Shown piece by piece: positions 14,936-26,700 of a DNA stretch of 64,000 nucleotides; positions within the stretch are counted from its first letter, which is position 1; each line of letters starts with the position of its first letter. A model generated the notes under the pieces. The model was not told where the DNA came from and ran no database searches. It worked only from the letters and a program-made list of their open reading frames with translations. The DNA lies in NCBI GenBank assembly GCA_028551475.1, contig CM052359.1, forward strand, positions 3,845,583 through 3,909,582, read 5' to 3'. Made by a program: the position numbers and the translations under genes. This stretch comes from Casuarina equisetifolia (taxonomy: Eukaryota; Streptophyta; Magnoliopsida; Fagales; Casuarinaceae).

Positions 14936-16480
14936 ATGAATACAGCAATCGCATCAATGGAAATTCCATCAGCAAAATGGCTTTCTGAACTGGTAAGTTT
15001 CTCATGTTCATCACTCATGACAGAAGAAAAGTAGTACTGCCAACTTTTACTCTGCAATTGCTTTAATTTTCATTGTAAACGTCTGATTTTCTAGGGCATG
15101 GACGATTATGATTATACCGATCAATGCCATATGAACAGCCTGGATGATGAGTTTGGCAGACAAAAAATAGCCACTGCACTGAGGGAAAATTTTCAACGAT
15201 CTTTCTCTTCTGAAAGCTATTGCTCATACCCAGCTTTGAATGCCAAAAACACCATGACCACCACCGCTACCTTAAGCAATTCTTCCATAGAAACATCTCA
15301 GACCAGCTCCGAGAGGCCAGCCAAACAGCCAAAGACTAACAGCTGGAACTCTGGCGTTACGGAACATGTTTCTCCAAAGCCTTCTTCTTTCTCCAAAATT
15401 CTTTCGTTCGACAACTCGAACCCGCTGCCGGCAAAACCTAAGCAGTTCTATGCAGCTCTTGACTCCTCTTTGAAGCTCAAGGAAGAGGCTGTTTCGGGGA
15501 TAAATATACATGGATCTTTGATCTCCAATGGTTTCGACGACCACAAGTTTGCTCCAAAAGCCAACCATGGGAATAAGAGAACCTATTCAGTGACTAGAAC
15601 GCCTTCAAATGCTCAAGATCACATCATGGCCGAGAGAAAGCGTAGAGAAAAGCTCAGCCAACGGTTTATAGCTCTTTCAGCCATTGTTCCTGGCCTAAAG
15701 AAGGTATCCATCTCTTTATCAAACCAGATCTTTGACTCAATGGTTATCGTTTTCTCTTCATATTAAAAACTTCATTCACGTCATCAATTTCTTGGTTCTT
15801 CCCAACTTGTCTCTACGAAAATATTCTTTTCAATTAACACTAGGATTATGTGATCTCTAGATGGACAAAGCTTCGGTTCTTGGAGATGCTATCAAGTACA
15901 TGAAAGAGCTTCAAGAACGAGTAAAAACTCTCGAGGAACAGACCAAGAAGAGATCTGTAGAGTCTGCAGTTTTTGGGAAGAAGTCTCCGCTTTCTGCTGA
16001 TGATGACACTTCTTCATCTGATGAAAACTTCGGTGGCCGCTCCGACGAGGCGCTGCCAGAAATAGAAGCAAAAATTTCCGAAAAGGATGTACTCATTCGA
16101 ATCCATTGCGAGACAAACAAAGGCATAATTGGGAAAATAATAAGCGAAATAGAGAAGCTTCATCTATCTGTTGTCAGTAGCAGCGTCTTGCCATTTGGGA
16201 GCTCCACCTTAGCTATAACCATTATTGCTCAGGTAGTGACAGTGCTGACCTTTTGATATGTTCATACATTTTAAAGACTTCTTTATTTTACAAAAAAACA
16301 TATCTTATTTTGTATCGGAATAACAATATCGTGGAAATCAAACATAAAACTAGGTTCCTAGGTTGGATCTGGAAGGACTTTAATCTAATGCAAATTGGTT
16401 TGCAGGTGGAGGAGGAATTCGAGAAGACAGCTAAGGATGTGGTGAAAGTCATTCGCGGGGCTTTAATAAACTGCATGTAA
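14936..16480 (+). CDS. bHLH transcription factor, clade IVa (bHLH18/19/20/25, NAI1-like), copy 1
   Basis: Four exons, 14936-14992, 15095-15703, 15861-16232 and 16406-16480, all joined in phase 0, encode about 370 residues. The basic helix-loop-helix spans about residues 192-249. It starts AQDHIMAERKRREKLSQRF with the H195-E199-R203 triad that reads CACGTG-type E-boxes; the loop is split by an intron after VPGLKK, and helix 2 is MDKASVLGDAIKYMKELQER. A leucine-bearing extension (VKTLEEQ) follows. The C-terminus (about 286-346) has the ACT-like fold typical of this clade, with VLIRIHCE and SSVLPFG. The family acts in the nucleus as dimers; Arabidopsis members control ER-body formation (NAI1) and jasmonate-linked iron and defence responses. 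The exact orthologue cannot be decided. The first exon (MNTAIASMEIPSAKWLSEL) follows a leader intron. A downstream relative at 22964-24782 has the same structure. Confidence 0.9.
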
Positions 16481-19400
16481 ATTCAACGTTGTCGGTAGAG
16501 ATCGGTTCGTGCAATGAAGAATTCATTGGTTCAACCTGTACATCAATGATTTGGATATCTACCCACGTTCTTTGTTTTCGAGATCTTTTAAGAAGTGCCC
16601 GCAAAACTGTCATCTTTCTCGTGGTTTTTTGTTTTTTTGGGGACCATTTGCCTTCACAGAAGCTTTTCTCGTGGGGGTTCTACTTGGCTGGAGGGTTTTT
16701 TTATTTTACTTGTTTTTGCGTGGTTGACTCGGTGACCGCGTTGAATTGCCTGTTCGCTGTAAAACACAAACCCCAAGGCTATTGTTTATCAGAACCCAGG
16801 AATTTCTAGAGGAACGAGATTTCTTTGGGGTTTTAATCATAATGAAATCTCTCTCTTCGGTTGTTTTTTGCACATGGTTGTTCTTGAGAAAGCGAAACTG
16901 TCTTCTATGTGTATGTAATGCGGAGACAAGTAAGCAGTTCTCTTAGAAGTTGGATCAGGGCCATAGGGAGATTTGTCTCTTGGACCTTGAAATGAAATGT
17001 TACCTGTCTTAACTGTAGGTTTGTAACCTGTCTATTGAGTTCTTTTTTTTTTTTTTACACATGCATCCAAAAAGGGGAAGGGAACTCAAATCCATGATTA
17101 GTGACACTATCAATCAGGGTTTAGCTCAGAGAACACTACTAAGCCAAGGCCCCACCCTTAATCTTCACCTTGTTTGGGTGTAAACTCTTGAAAAATAAAA
17201 TCTCAGATTGGAAAATTAGGATCCTTAAGATATGTCTAAATTTGAATTTTGTCATCTTAACTTATAGATTAACTTTTTATTAGACTTTAAATTTTTTTAT
17301 ATGATATCAAAGCTTAGGAGGGTGTTCACTTCCTTCAACCTGAGCAATCTTGGTATACATGGAATGTTGAAAATTATAGTCTTGGGTCATGTTTAATTAT
17401 AGATTTATTTCCCAACTTATTTTTTAGTTTTTTTTTGTGTTGGACTTAATATAATAGATTTCATTCTTTCATATTGAGAAAGCAAGTGGGATGATTTAGC
17501 CATATAATGGACCTAATTACTCTTAATAGGTTAACTTTTTATGATGGAACCCACTTATAATAAGTGGTATTATAACCAAACTATGACTTGACCTAGTAGC
17601 TTGTAATTGTTATCCCCTAGGATAGAGTAAGCAATGAGCCAACTTAGTAGTGTTTATAACTACTAATCCAATAGCATGAGATAAGTAGTGGGCAAATCCT
17701 TAGTGTAGAGGTAGGGAGGGGGCTTCACCTACATCGAGGGTGATGTAAAACTTCATCCTCCCATATCGAAGGTGACTACTCTTTCTATTAGGCTAATCTT
17801 TTAGGATGAAACCCAAACCTATGACATTAGACCTACTTATGTGATATCAAACTTAAGTTGATTTACTCAACTCCTATTGTACTTAAAACACTTTGGTTAA
17901 TTTTCAAATATAGAGTTATTTCCTTGTACTTATCAACTAACTTTGGATTAAATTTTAGACTTATTTACATCATTATTTTTCATGGTATTTACACGGCATG
18001 TAAAGTCATGCATATCAAAACCTCACAAGTCATGGTCCTATTGAATCCTTAAAAGAAAAGGATTACTTGAATCCATCATTCATTTGAAGAAAATAATCAT
18101 TTGTGACTATCTGCATAATGTGCTAACTTATTATATACAGTTATTTCTCAGTTTTTATTTGGAACGTAGGAATATAGATTATCAGTCGTGAAACTTTCAG
18201 TTATAGATGCCACAACAAGAAACAAAAATTTCAACGAAAACAGCCTAAACCATACATAAAAATCATAAATATAAACATTTAATTCATTTGACTTTTGGAT
18301 CATATACATGAAGTTAAAACAATGTTTCATCATTATAACTATTGAATACAAGAATAAATTTATAGTAAAAAATCGTAGGCCTTCAATTACTTATCGTAAA
18401 AATTTATAATAATATATAACATATTTGATTATCTTATTTATAGCTTAGAATAAAATGATAATAGTTTACAATACAGCTGCATTTGTGGTTTCCTTCTACT
18501 GTTTTTTTCAATTCTATGTTTTGACAATTTTCTCTTGTAATTTATCAACAAAAGGAAAACCCTTCTTTAGATGTAGTTATCTGTTGCATTTTACTAGTTG
18601 CATACTTTCATACTCTCATACACGGTTGTGATTGCGTTTCCCATCCATACAAGTAACCACAATGTACTTGATTTTCTAGACAAAAAGAAAAAAACATAAG
18701 AATGTACCTGATTTGCTCAAAGAAAGAAAGAAAGAAAGAAAGAAAGAATGTGACTCCATTTTTCTCTACCTATGCAGCAGTTAGTTGTACCCATGTTGCT
18801 TAAAAGCAACGTACTTTTGAAAGGTCCCTCGTACTTAAATGTCATAACCAGCCCCACTTGAGGCAAAGCAAGCAAGCTCAAATTAAGTATTTGTAGGTTA
18901 ACTTGCTGCAAATTAGTTCAACAAAAGATAAAGCAAATCCGAATTGAAGTCGTATATCTGAACCACCATCTCTATACTATGCTTGTTTTGTCCTTGACAA
19001 TGACATTTTTGTTTTTTATTAGACGAAGCTGAAAACGACTGGTTTCTCGTGATTCAAGTGATTAGCATTATGGAGTCCCGCTAAGACCCAGAAATCTCGA
19101 TTACAGGCACCCAGTTGTCTAGAATTAAGATTTCTCAAGATTCTCAAAATACTCTTAGGTTATTGCATTTACATTTGTAAACGTACAAATGAAGATATTT
19201 CTACGGTTTAACGATTTGATAATTATGATTGACAAGCGTAATAAGATATGGGCATGTCTCTTTTTGTCGAAAAAATATAAATAAAAGCTTTTTGAGAATA
19301 ACTTTAATTCCGTACGACTGACTTTGGGTGTATTTTATGAAAGAAATAAAAGGGAAATAGACAGGAGATTTCCTAAGGTGGCTGACATTGCTTAAGCTCA

Positions 19401-22300
19401 ATTTAAACACTTTGCACATGTGAGTGCACCATCTTTTTCATCAGATACTCGTCATTCAATAAACTAATGAACTTCTGGAAGCCTGAGTATGACTTTGACA
19501 CACTGTACGTATACGAAGAAGTCAAACATTTGGTCTGCAACAATTTAAATAAGGGCTGTTGCTCATACTTTCAACTGTCCGATTTCGGGTACATCCAAAT
19601 ATGGGAAATCAATATCGTCATGCCTTCCTCATTCCTTCCGTTGGCAGAACTTTTACAAGTTTGAGAAAAACATAACTGTGAGCAATTTGGTTCTTTACAC
19701 GATCATATGATTAATAGCTACTGTACAGATTTTAATTGTATTAAGAAGTTTGATCTTCTATATACGAAAGATAAAACCACTTAATCTTGATTTGATTTTT
19801 GCATAAAATTGAACTTCTAACATAGAATCATAATCCAAGTTCAAGAAAGTCGACACCCACATTGGCTATTTGAGCCTGTTAAGAACACTAAGACAAAATT
19901 TTTATATTTCCTAAATTTTATCTGCAAATCCTTTATATATGGAGAAAGAACCCCTTAAATCTTGGTCGACTTTGGTATGACTTCTTTTTGACCAATGAAA
20001 TGAATTCTCATAACTCATCTAAATGATTATTTTGTTTATGCATTTAATTAACGTCATATGATCTTTTAAACAATCATCATCAATCATGTATTAGCAAGTA
20101 ATAATATAATATAAATTTATTAAAAATGAAAAATAAATAATCATTTCTTATTTGAGAGGGATGATTAATCTTTCCTTCAATTTTGAGAATCAATGTTAAA
20201 TTCAGACATAGCATGGTAAGCCTTGGAGCATGAGGCTTCTTGAGAGCCAAGTTGGGTTCCCCTTTGGTGTCGTTGCACCCATGAACTGGGATGGCCTTGG
20301 TATCATGAGTCTAGACGTTGTTTATTTTGGTATAACTCGACCCTTGGGAAAGGCATGACTTGCACAGGAACTCTTGCGTGAAGTTTGGTAGGATACATGG
20401 CAGATGAGCCGTGAAGTATATGGTCTTAGATGTCAGCCTAGTTGGGTACTCCTGTAGATTAACTTTCATAAAAACTTGGTTATTACTTTTATATCGAAGT
20501 AGAGCACATAGGTCTAAATTGGTTTGTATTTTTTGTAGAAATTCAAAAGTATAGAAACTATCATAATGGTACAAGGACGCTAAGTCTTACCTTAAGTTTA
20601 TTATTCTTACACAACTTTGGAACGGTTGATTACGGGAGACACAACAGAGTCCCCATTAGGCACCTAAGGTTGCCACAATTAGTTCCTCACAATCCCTGTT
20701 AATCCTTTGCCTCTGAAAGCTATACCTTATTTAAAGTACAACCCTATATCAAAGGTTAGTGCTTGCCACTTTTGCTCAGGTGAAAGTCCTGCACCAAAAT
20801 CATGAATATTGTTATTTCTGCACCCCACTGACGAACTTGATTATAAAATCCATGTAAAGATAACATAAAATAAAGAGAGTTCTTCGATGATGACGGATGA
20901 GCGCAACTTGCCATGTGACATTTAAGGAAACGCCTAGGAACACTTGTTGGTTAGCCCAACTTGCCATATATGTGACCTTTAAAATAAATGTCTTTGTTTT
21001 TCTTTTTGTCCTTGATGAAAAAAAAATCCATGTTGCTTTTATATAATTAGGATCTATTAACAAGTTCCTAATGTCAAAATTGAAACATATAAATATTCTT
21101 TTCGTTGAAAACTGTTAAGAACGGTAGGACTTACCTCAATTACCTTAATTTTATAAAAATAGAAAACATTTTTATTTTTATTTTTGAGTCAACTCTTGAA
21201 TAAGAATAAACTATGCAGTATAGTATTACAATTTATGTTCAAGAATTTGACACACTTCATATATAAAATCCAAGACAAAACTTTTATATATAGGAAAAGA
21301 AAATGATAATTTATTCTTAAGATAAATTTTAAATAAAAAATTCTTTTAAAACACGAAATTATCTTTTTAAGGAAATATAATCTGAGCTGAAATGAATCTA
21401 TCAATTTCCTTTTCTTTATCAGTAAAATTATAATCGGAAAGGGATGGATGCTTGCATGCCCTTATCCTTTAGGGTTTAGGGAATGGCAAGCAATGATGAA
21501 GGAGGCAATGTGAGCAGAGGGCTCACGTTGTACTGATTCTTTTCAGAGGGCCATCATCAATACAGCCAGAAGAGAGAGAAACCAACCCCGGCTCCTTCGA
21601 TCTGAAATTCTTATAATTAAGAGAAAAAAAAGTTTAAAAGTTAAAGAAATATTTTTATATTTAAGTTTAATATTTTTTTTTTCATGAATTCAAATTATGC
21701 ACATACATTCATGCACACTTGCAACATATGACTTAAGGTTATATAAAAATGAATAATATTTAACCTAAACTCCGATAGTTTGTTAAGGAGATTTAGAAAC
21801 AAATTTATAAGTTAATTTAATGATTAAAAAAATATTTTTTATTTAAATTTTATTATAAAAAATCATATACTTAGCGTGAAACTGTTGCCTTACACACAAT
21901 TTGACCCATAAATTTCATTCTAATTTTTAGTTTCTTTCTTTGCATGTTTTATTCTTCAATAAATTGCCTAACTTTTATGATGAAATTAGTCAATAGTTTG
22001 TCCTATTGCCCAGTATACAAAAGGTATGAAAAATGTCTAACATCTGCCGTGGACTCAAATTAAGTACGACGAAACGCGTAACTCGCCGCGTCAGACGCCA
22101 TCCTCAAATGTCGTCGCCGGATATACTCCGTGTCTGCGCTCCGTTGCAGGACGAGATTGAACCTCCGGACACTTTGTTGCCAAGCTTGTCTCAATTTGGA
22201 GTTCAAACTACGTGGCGTCCTAAGTCCGCGAAGGTTGAGTGTTTTAGCAGGGCTGACATGGAAATGGTTTTATTATTAAAAAAATGTGGAGTTGCTCGGA
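16481..22300. other. Spacer between the two bHLH genes
   Basis: It begins with the copy-1 3' UTR, including a block at about 16680-16755 that is conserved in copy 2. The rest is AT-rich with an (AAAG)n run at 18719-18747 and diverged copies of a dispersed repeat with the core ATGATATCAAAGCTTAGG (17301-17318, and a weaker one at 17841). I see no gene. The last 300 bases (22030-22300) are GC-richer and contain a 90-codon open frame that looks like nothing known. Confidence 0.6.
18719..18747. repeat. (AAAG)n microsatellite
   Basis: Seven AAAG units in the spacer between the two bHLH genes. Confidence 0.9.
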
Positions 22301-22301
22301 G

Positions 22302-22436
22302 TTGACCAAAGGTGCTCCGAGAGAGACAGCCCACATACGAACAGTGACGGGCGAGAAAGACGACTCTTTTTTCACACGTGCTACCGCTAGTAATAGAATA
22401 CTGTTGTCAAGCGCGTACAGTACTCTTATATATAAA
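22302..22436 (+). promoter_or_regulatory. Promoter of second bHLH gene: W-box, G-box and TATA box
   Basis: A W-box core TTGACC (22302-22307, the WRKY target), a G-box CACGTG (22375-22380 in TTCACACGTGC) and a TATATATAAA box (22427-22436) lie in this order. Transcription probably starts near 22460. The leader intron runs from 22497 (GTAAGC) to 22920 (TTTGCAG). The G-box to TATA distance is 47 bases, against 36 in the paralogue. A G-box in front of a gene for a G-box-reading factor suggests auto- or cross-regulation, which is inference. Confidence 0.6.
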
Positions 22437-22963
22437 ACTTGGGAAGTTCTCTCCTCTCCATCGAATCGGAAAGAAAAGCTTCAGTCTTCTTCGAAGGTAA
22501 GCTTTCAACTCTGGTTCCCAGTTTTTCTGGAGCTGCTTTGGGGCCTTCTCAATTCTGATCATCCAATACAATTTCTGAAAGAACATGAATTACTCATAAC
22601 GAATACCAAAAGATCTTCGTTTTCATTTCTCGCTGCCCTTCTTTTCCCCCAGCTATGTTGCTTTTGGCCTGGAAATAGGGTTCCCGTAGATGTCATAGGA
22701 TAAGAACCTCGGGAGTAAGAATTTTATGCAGATCTTTTTCTTTTTGCTTTACTTTCGGCTCCTCCTGGGTTTTTCCAACCTTTTGTTCTTTCGCTCTTGG
22801 TGCTTGCACATGAATTTTTGTTCTTGAAATCTTTAATGCACGGGATTGCAGTCTGTAATAGTCGAATGACTATTTTTGAGACTGTAAAGCTAAGATTTCG
22901 GCGCCTGGTTGAATTTGCAGGATCCGACAGTTCATCTTAAAGGAAACTATTTAACCGGGCTTA

Positions 22964-24782
22964 ATGGAGATCTCATCTTCTAAATGCATTTCTGAAGTGG
23001 TAAGATTGCTATGCAACTTAGCTGTTTCGTTTTCTAAATTTCATTTATGTATCTGGATAACTCTTTACACTTTTCTGGGTACATATCGTTTGATTTCATA
23101 GGGAATGGAGGATCCCAGCTTTGTCCAGCAGTACGACATGGACTATTTCGGTTACTCGCTTGATGAGCTTGATTTTCAATCCTTTTCTGCCGAGAGCTAC
23201 TCGTCTTATCCAGATCTTTATCCCAAAGGCACACATAGCTTTACTGGTTCAGCAATCGAAGATCCCCAGACCTGCCTAGGGAGACCGGCAAAACAGCTCA
23301 AGACTAATAGTTGGAGCTCTTGCACCACTGACCGTATTACCTCGAAACTGGCGTCCTCCTCCTCCTCGCAGATCATTTCTTTCGCGAACTCGAACTCGCC
23401 CCCGGCCATTTCTCAGCAATTTCATGGTCTGGACTGCCAAAGGAAACCAAAGACCGAGACGGGGTGTGATACAAATATGAATTTCCCAACTTTGGCTTCT
23501 CCCAGCTCTTTTGAGGTGCAAAATTGTTCTCCAAATCCTGGACCAGCCCCCAAGAGGGTTAGCTCAGTGACTAGAACTCCTTCAAATGCCCAGGATCACG
23601 TGGTGGCTGAGAGAAAGCGCCGTGAAAAGCTCAGCCAACGGTTCATACAACTTTCAGCAGTTGTTCCCGGCCTGAAGAAGGTATTTACTTGTTTAGTCCA
23701 TCTCTGACTGACTCTTTAAGGTTAATCTTTCATACAGATGATTGTTAGGGATTGTGGTTCCTTAAATTGCTATGACTAGAATTAGAAGGTTTTGTCGCTT
23801 GCTTGCTTTCAATGTTACCCTCGAAGTACCTAAAATCCGAGGTCTTCCGCTTAAAAACAGACAACAGGCTGTCTTAGGATGGGAAGGGTTTCTTAATACG
23901 TAAGTGGAGAATCTTAGTTTGAATAATATCTTTAGAATTACTTCTTTAGTTTGGAAACATTATCCTAGATTCTGCAGATAGAGGCTTAGATTTTACACCG
24001 GCATGGTTATACGAGTGGAACCCAACTTAACTGAGAAGTAAAAGATCTTTGTAACATCCTAACTACTGAATGCAGATGGACAAGGCTTCTGTCCTTGGAG
24101 ACGCTATTAAGTACTTGAAACAGCTTCAAGAGCGTGTAAAAACACTGGAAGAGCAGGCTGCAAAGAAGACAATAGAATCAGTGGTTTTTGTGAAGAAGAC
24201 TTGGATCTCAACCGAGGATGGTGTCTCTTCATCTGATGAGAGCTCAAACTTTTTCTCCGACCAGGCACTCCCGGAAATCGAAGCCAAGGTGACGGAGACG
24301 AATGTACTCATCAGAGTCCTTTGTGAGAGACGCAAAGGTTGTGCTGCAAAGGTGCTTAGCGAAACCGAGAAACATGGTCTGACTATCCTAAATAGCAGCG
24401 TCTTGCCATTTGGAAACTCAACACTCGATATAACTGTTGTTGCTCAGGTATTTTTCAACTCCCCATTTGTCCAGAATATCATATTTGAATACAACTTGTA
24501 TAATGAAAATAGCGATTTTCAAAAGGCAACGGTTTGTTTCTGATCCCGAGTCATGTCGAGAGAAAGTAATGATATCATAACTAGCTGTTCAATATTAAAT
24601 TACCTCAACTTGCTTAAAAACAACATGTTTTAATCGCTTATTCAATGCTGCAATAGATGACAGAATCCAAGATTGACTTAACTACAAGAACGTTTCATGT
24701 TTTGCAGATGGACGTTGAATTCCGAACAACAGTGAAAGATCTGGTGAGAAATCTACGACAGGCGTTGTTGAAACTCACGTAG
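22964..24782 (+). CDS. bHLH transcription factor, clade IVa (bHLH18/19/20/25, NAI1-like), copy 2
   Basis: Exons 22964-22999, 23102-23680, 24076-24447 and 24708-24782, all phase 0, encode about 353 residues. The bHLH begins near residue 175 (AQDHVVAERKRREKLSQRF; H178-E182-R186). The same intron follows VPGLKK, and helix 2 is MDKASVLGDAIKYLKQLQER. Exon 3 is exactly 124 codons as in copy 1, and exon 4 is 25 codons including the stop in both. The C-terminal ACT-like part shows VLIRVLCE, SSVLPFGNSTLDIT. The N-terminal halves are diverged (DDYDYTDQC against EDPSFVQQYDMDYFGYSLDE), while the bHLH and C-terminal parts are close. This is a tandem duplicate of the gene about 6.5 kb upstream, in the same orientation. 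Role as for copy 1; both could be stress- or jasmonate-responsive by family, which is not shown here. Confidence 0.9.
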
Positions 24783-26625
24783 CTGCAACTGCAGAGCTTG
24801 AAGGATTGTCAACGGGATGTGGAGGAATAAGCTGTAGCTATAGCTTGTCTATTGTTCTTTTTTTAGCTCTTTTCCAGTGTTTTGCCAGCACCTCTTGGGT
24901 AAACAAGGGCCTATCTGTCTCTCAGATTGGTTTTTGTTGCGAAGCTTACATGTTGGAGGTGGGTTTTGTTGCTTCTTTTTGCGTGGTTGACGCTTTGACC
25001 ACGTTCAATTACCCACGTGGTATAAACGAAGCTCGCAGCTTTTTGGTAGGGTTTTCCAGAGGCATCGATTCTCCAATGTGACCTCTTTCCTCCCTGCTTC
25101 CTCTTTACGTAAAGGTGCTTTTTTCGCCTTCTTCCAAATTGAGGACGAGCAGGCACTTTTCCTCGTAGAGAGCTGGCTACTTCTTTCTAGGTCCTTCAAA
25201 TTTCATGTTCTTGTCCGTTTCTATGTCATTATCTGTATAATGTGTCTGTTTTCATTGAGATCTCTGTATTATCTCTTCGTCACTTGATGTTAATGGCTAA
25301 GTTATGATTACCTTTGTTGGTCATTGTTTAATTGATCCACCAAGTAATGAATCTTTAATTTTTTCTGTCTATATAACAATCATGCAATAAAACCATCGTT
25401 TTCTCCTTTGGATCATATGGGTGCGCCACAACGGCCAATTATTAAGCATGATAGAATATTAATCACTATGATTAATCCAGATGGATGGCCATCAAGTGGT
25501 CCACGTGAGGCCTATTTAAGTGGATTAGAGGTGGCTTGAAGATAATCTCAGACCCACAAGAGATTTGTGTGATCTTATCTAACATCTGCACCGCTTGACT
25601 CTTTCTCACAATGCCCCTATTTCGTCTGTGAATTAAATCAATTAATTTTAATTCTGTATCTCTTTATAATTGTTGTCATTTTAACAAAGATTACAATAAC
25701 GAAAAGGTTAACATCTTCGGATATTTGTCTATAAATGTATCTGACGTGGTGAGTTGTAAACTTTATGATTATTTATGATGATCAACAAAAAAACATTCGG
25801 TGGGATCCATTATGCAATGCAAGGCTGTGTTGGACGGCTAGTTGATGCAAAATACCATCGATTAGGAAATTGAAAAAAGAAAAACAAAAGGCAAAAGAAC
25901 CCTTAGTTGTTTTTCTTGTGATACTAAAAAAGTACATAAGCACGAGCATTTGGTACTTCAGTGGTACATGAGGATATTTCTGCACGAGGCTAGGGTTCTA
26001 GCCTAGAATCTCCCCTCCCATTTCCCCCCTTTTTTTAAACAAAAAAAGAAAGAAAAAAAAAACGAAAGAAGAAAAAAAGAGTACATAAAAAATCAACCTT
26101 CCTTTCTATCTCTCCTATTAGAGCTTAGCAACTGCTACAATGATTGGCTAAAGCAAGTAAAAGAATGTATTAGTTTAATTAAGTGAATAAGAACAATAGA
26201 AATCGCATGCTCTTTCTCTTTACTCGAATTTTTTAGCTTTGTGGCCAGTTCCAAAATGATGGTTTTCTTTTCTTAAGCTTTGAGGTCACATGGTCCAATC
26301 AAATGGAGTATAAACTTTTCCTTCGCTCTTTCCTTTTCCTTTCCTCTCTTTCTCGTTTATAAGAAATGCATAAACTTTTTATATGCTCTCAACCCAACTC
26401 TAGAGAAATACCTTATTTGATATCATGTTAAAGAGTACATTTCCTTTTGTGTATATGGAAAAAGTTCCAAATTACCAATGTGATATTTTGTAATGAAGTT
26501 GAAATGAAGAAAATGTCATTTGAACTCTTGATATAACTTTTGGATTGGAAATTTAAATCTTCTAATATAATATCTTAGACTAAGTTGAATTTATTTTATC
26601 CCATGCAATTATGAATCTACCGTTG

Positions 26626-26700
26626 CTTGATGTGTGAGAACACATATACAAGAAAAAAGTTACTTGATGTATGGGAGCACATATACAAGAAAAAAGTCAC
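26626..26700. repeat. Short tandem duplication, unit 37 bp
   Basis: CTTGATGTGTGAGAACACAT at 26626 recurs as CTTGATGTATGGGAGCACAT at 26663. Both are followed by ATACAAGAAAAAAGT. Non-coding. Confidence 0.85.

Noticed and set aside
22033-22305. 90-codon open frame upstream of bHLH copy 2
   Set aside because: It lies in the promoter region, shows no similarity to a known family, and its moderate GC content alone is not evidence for coding.
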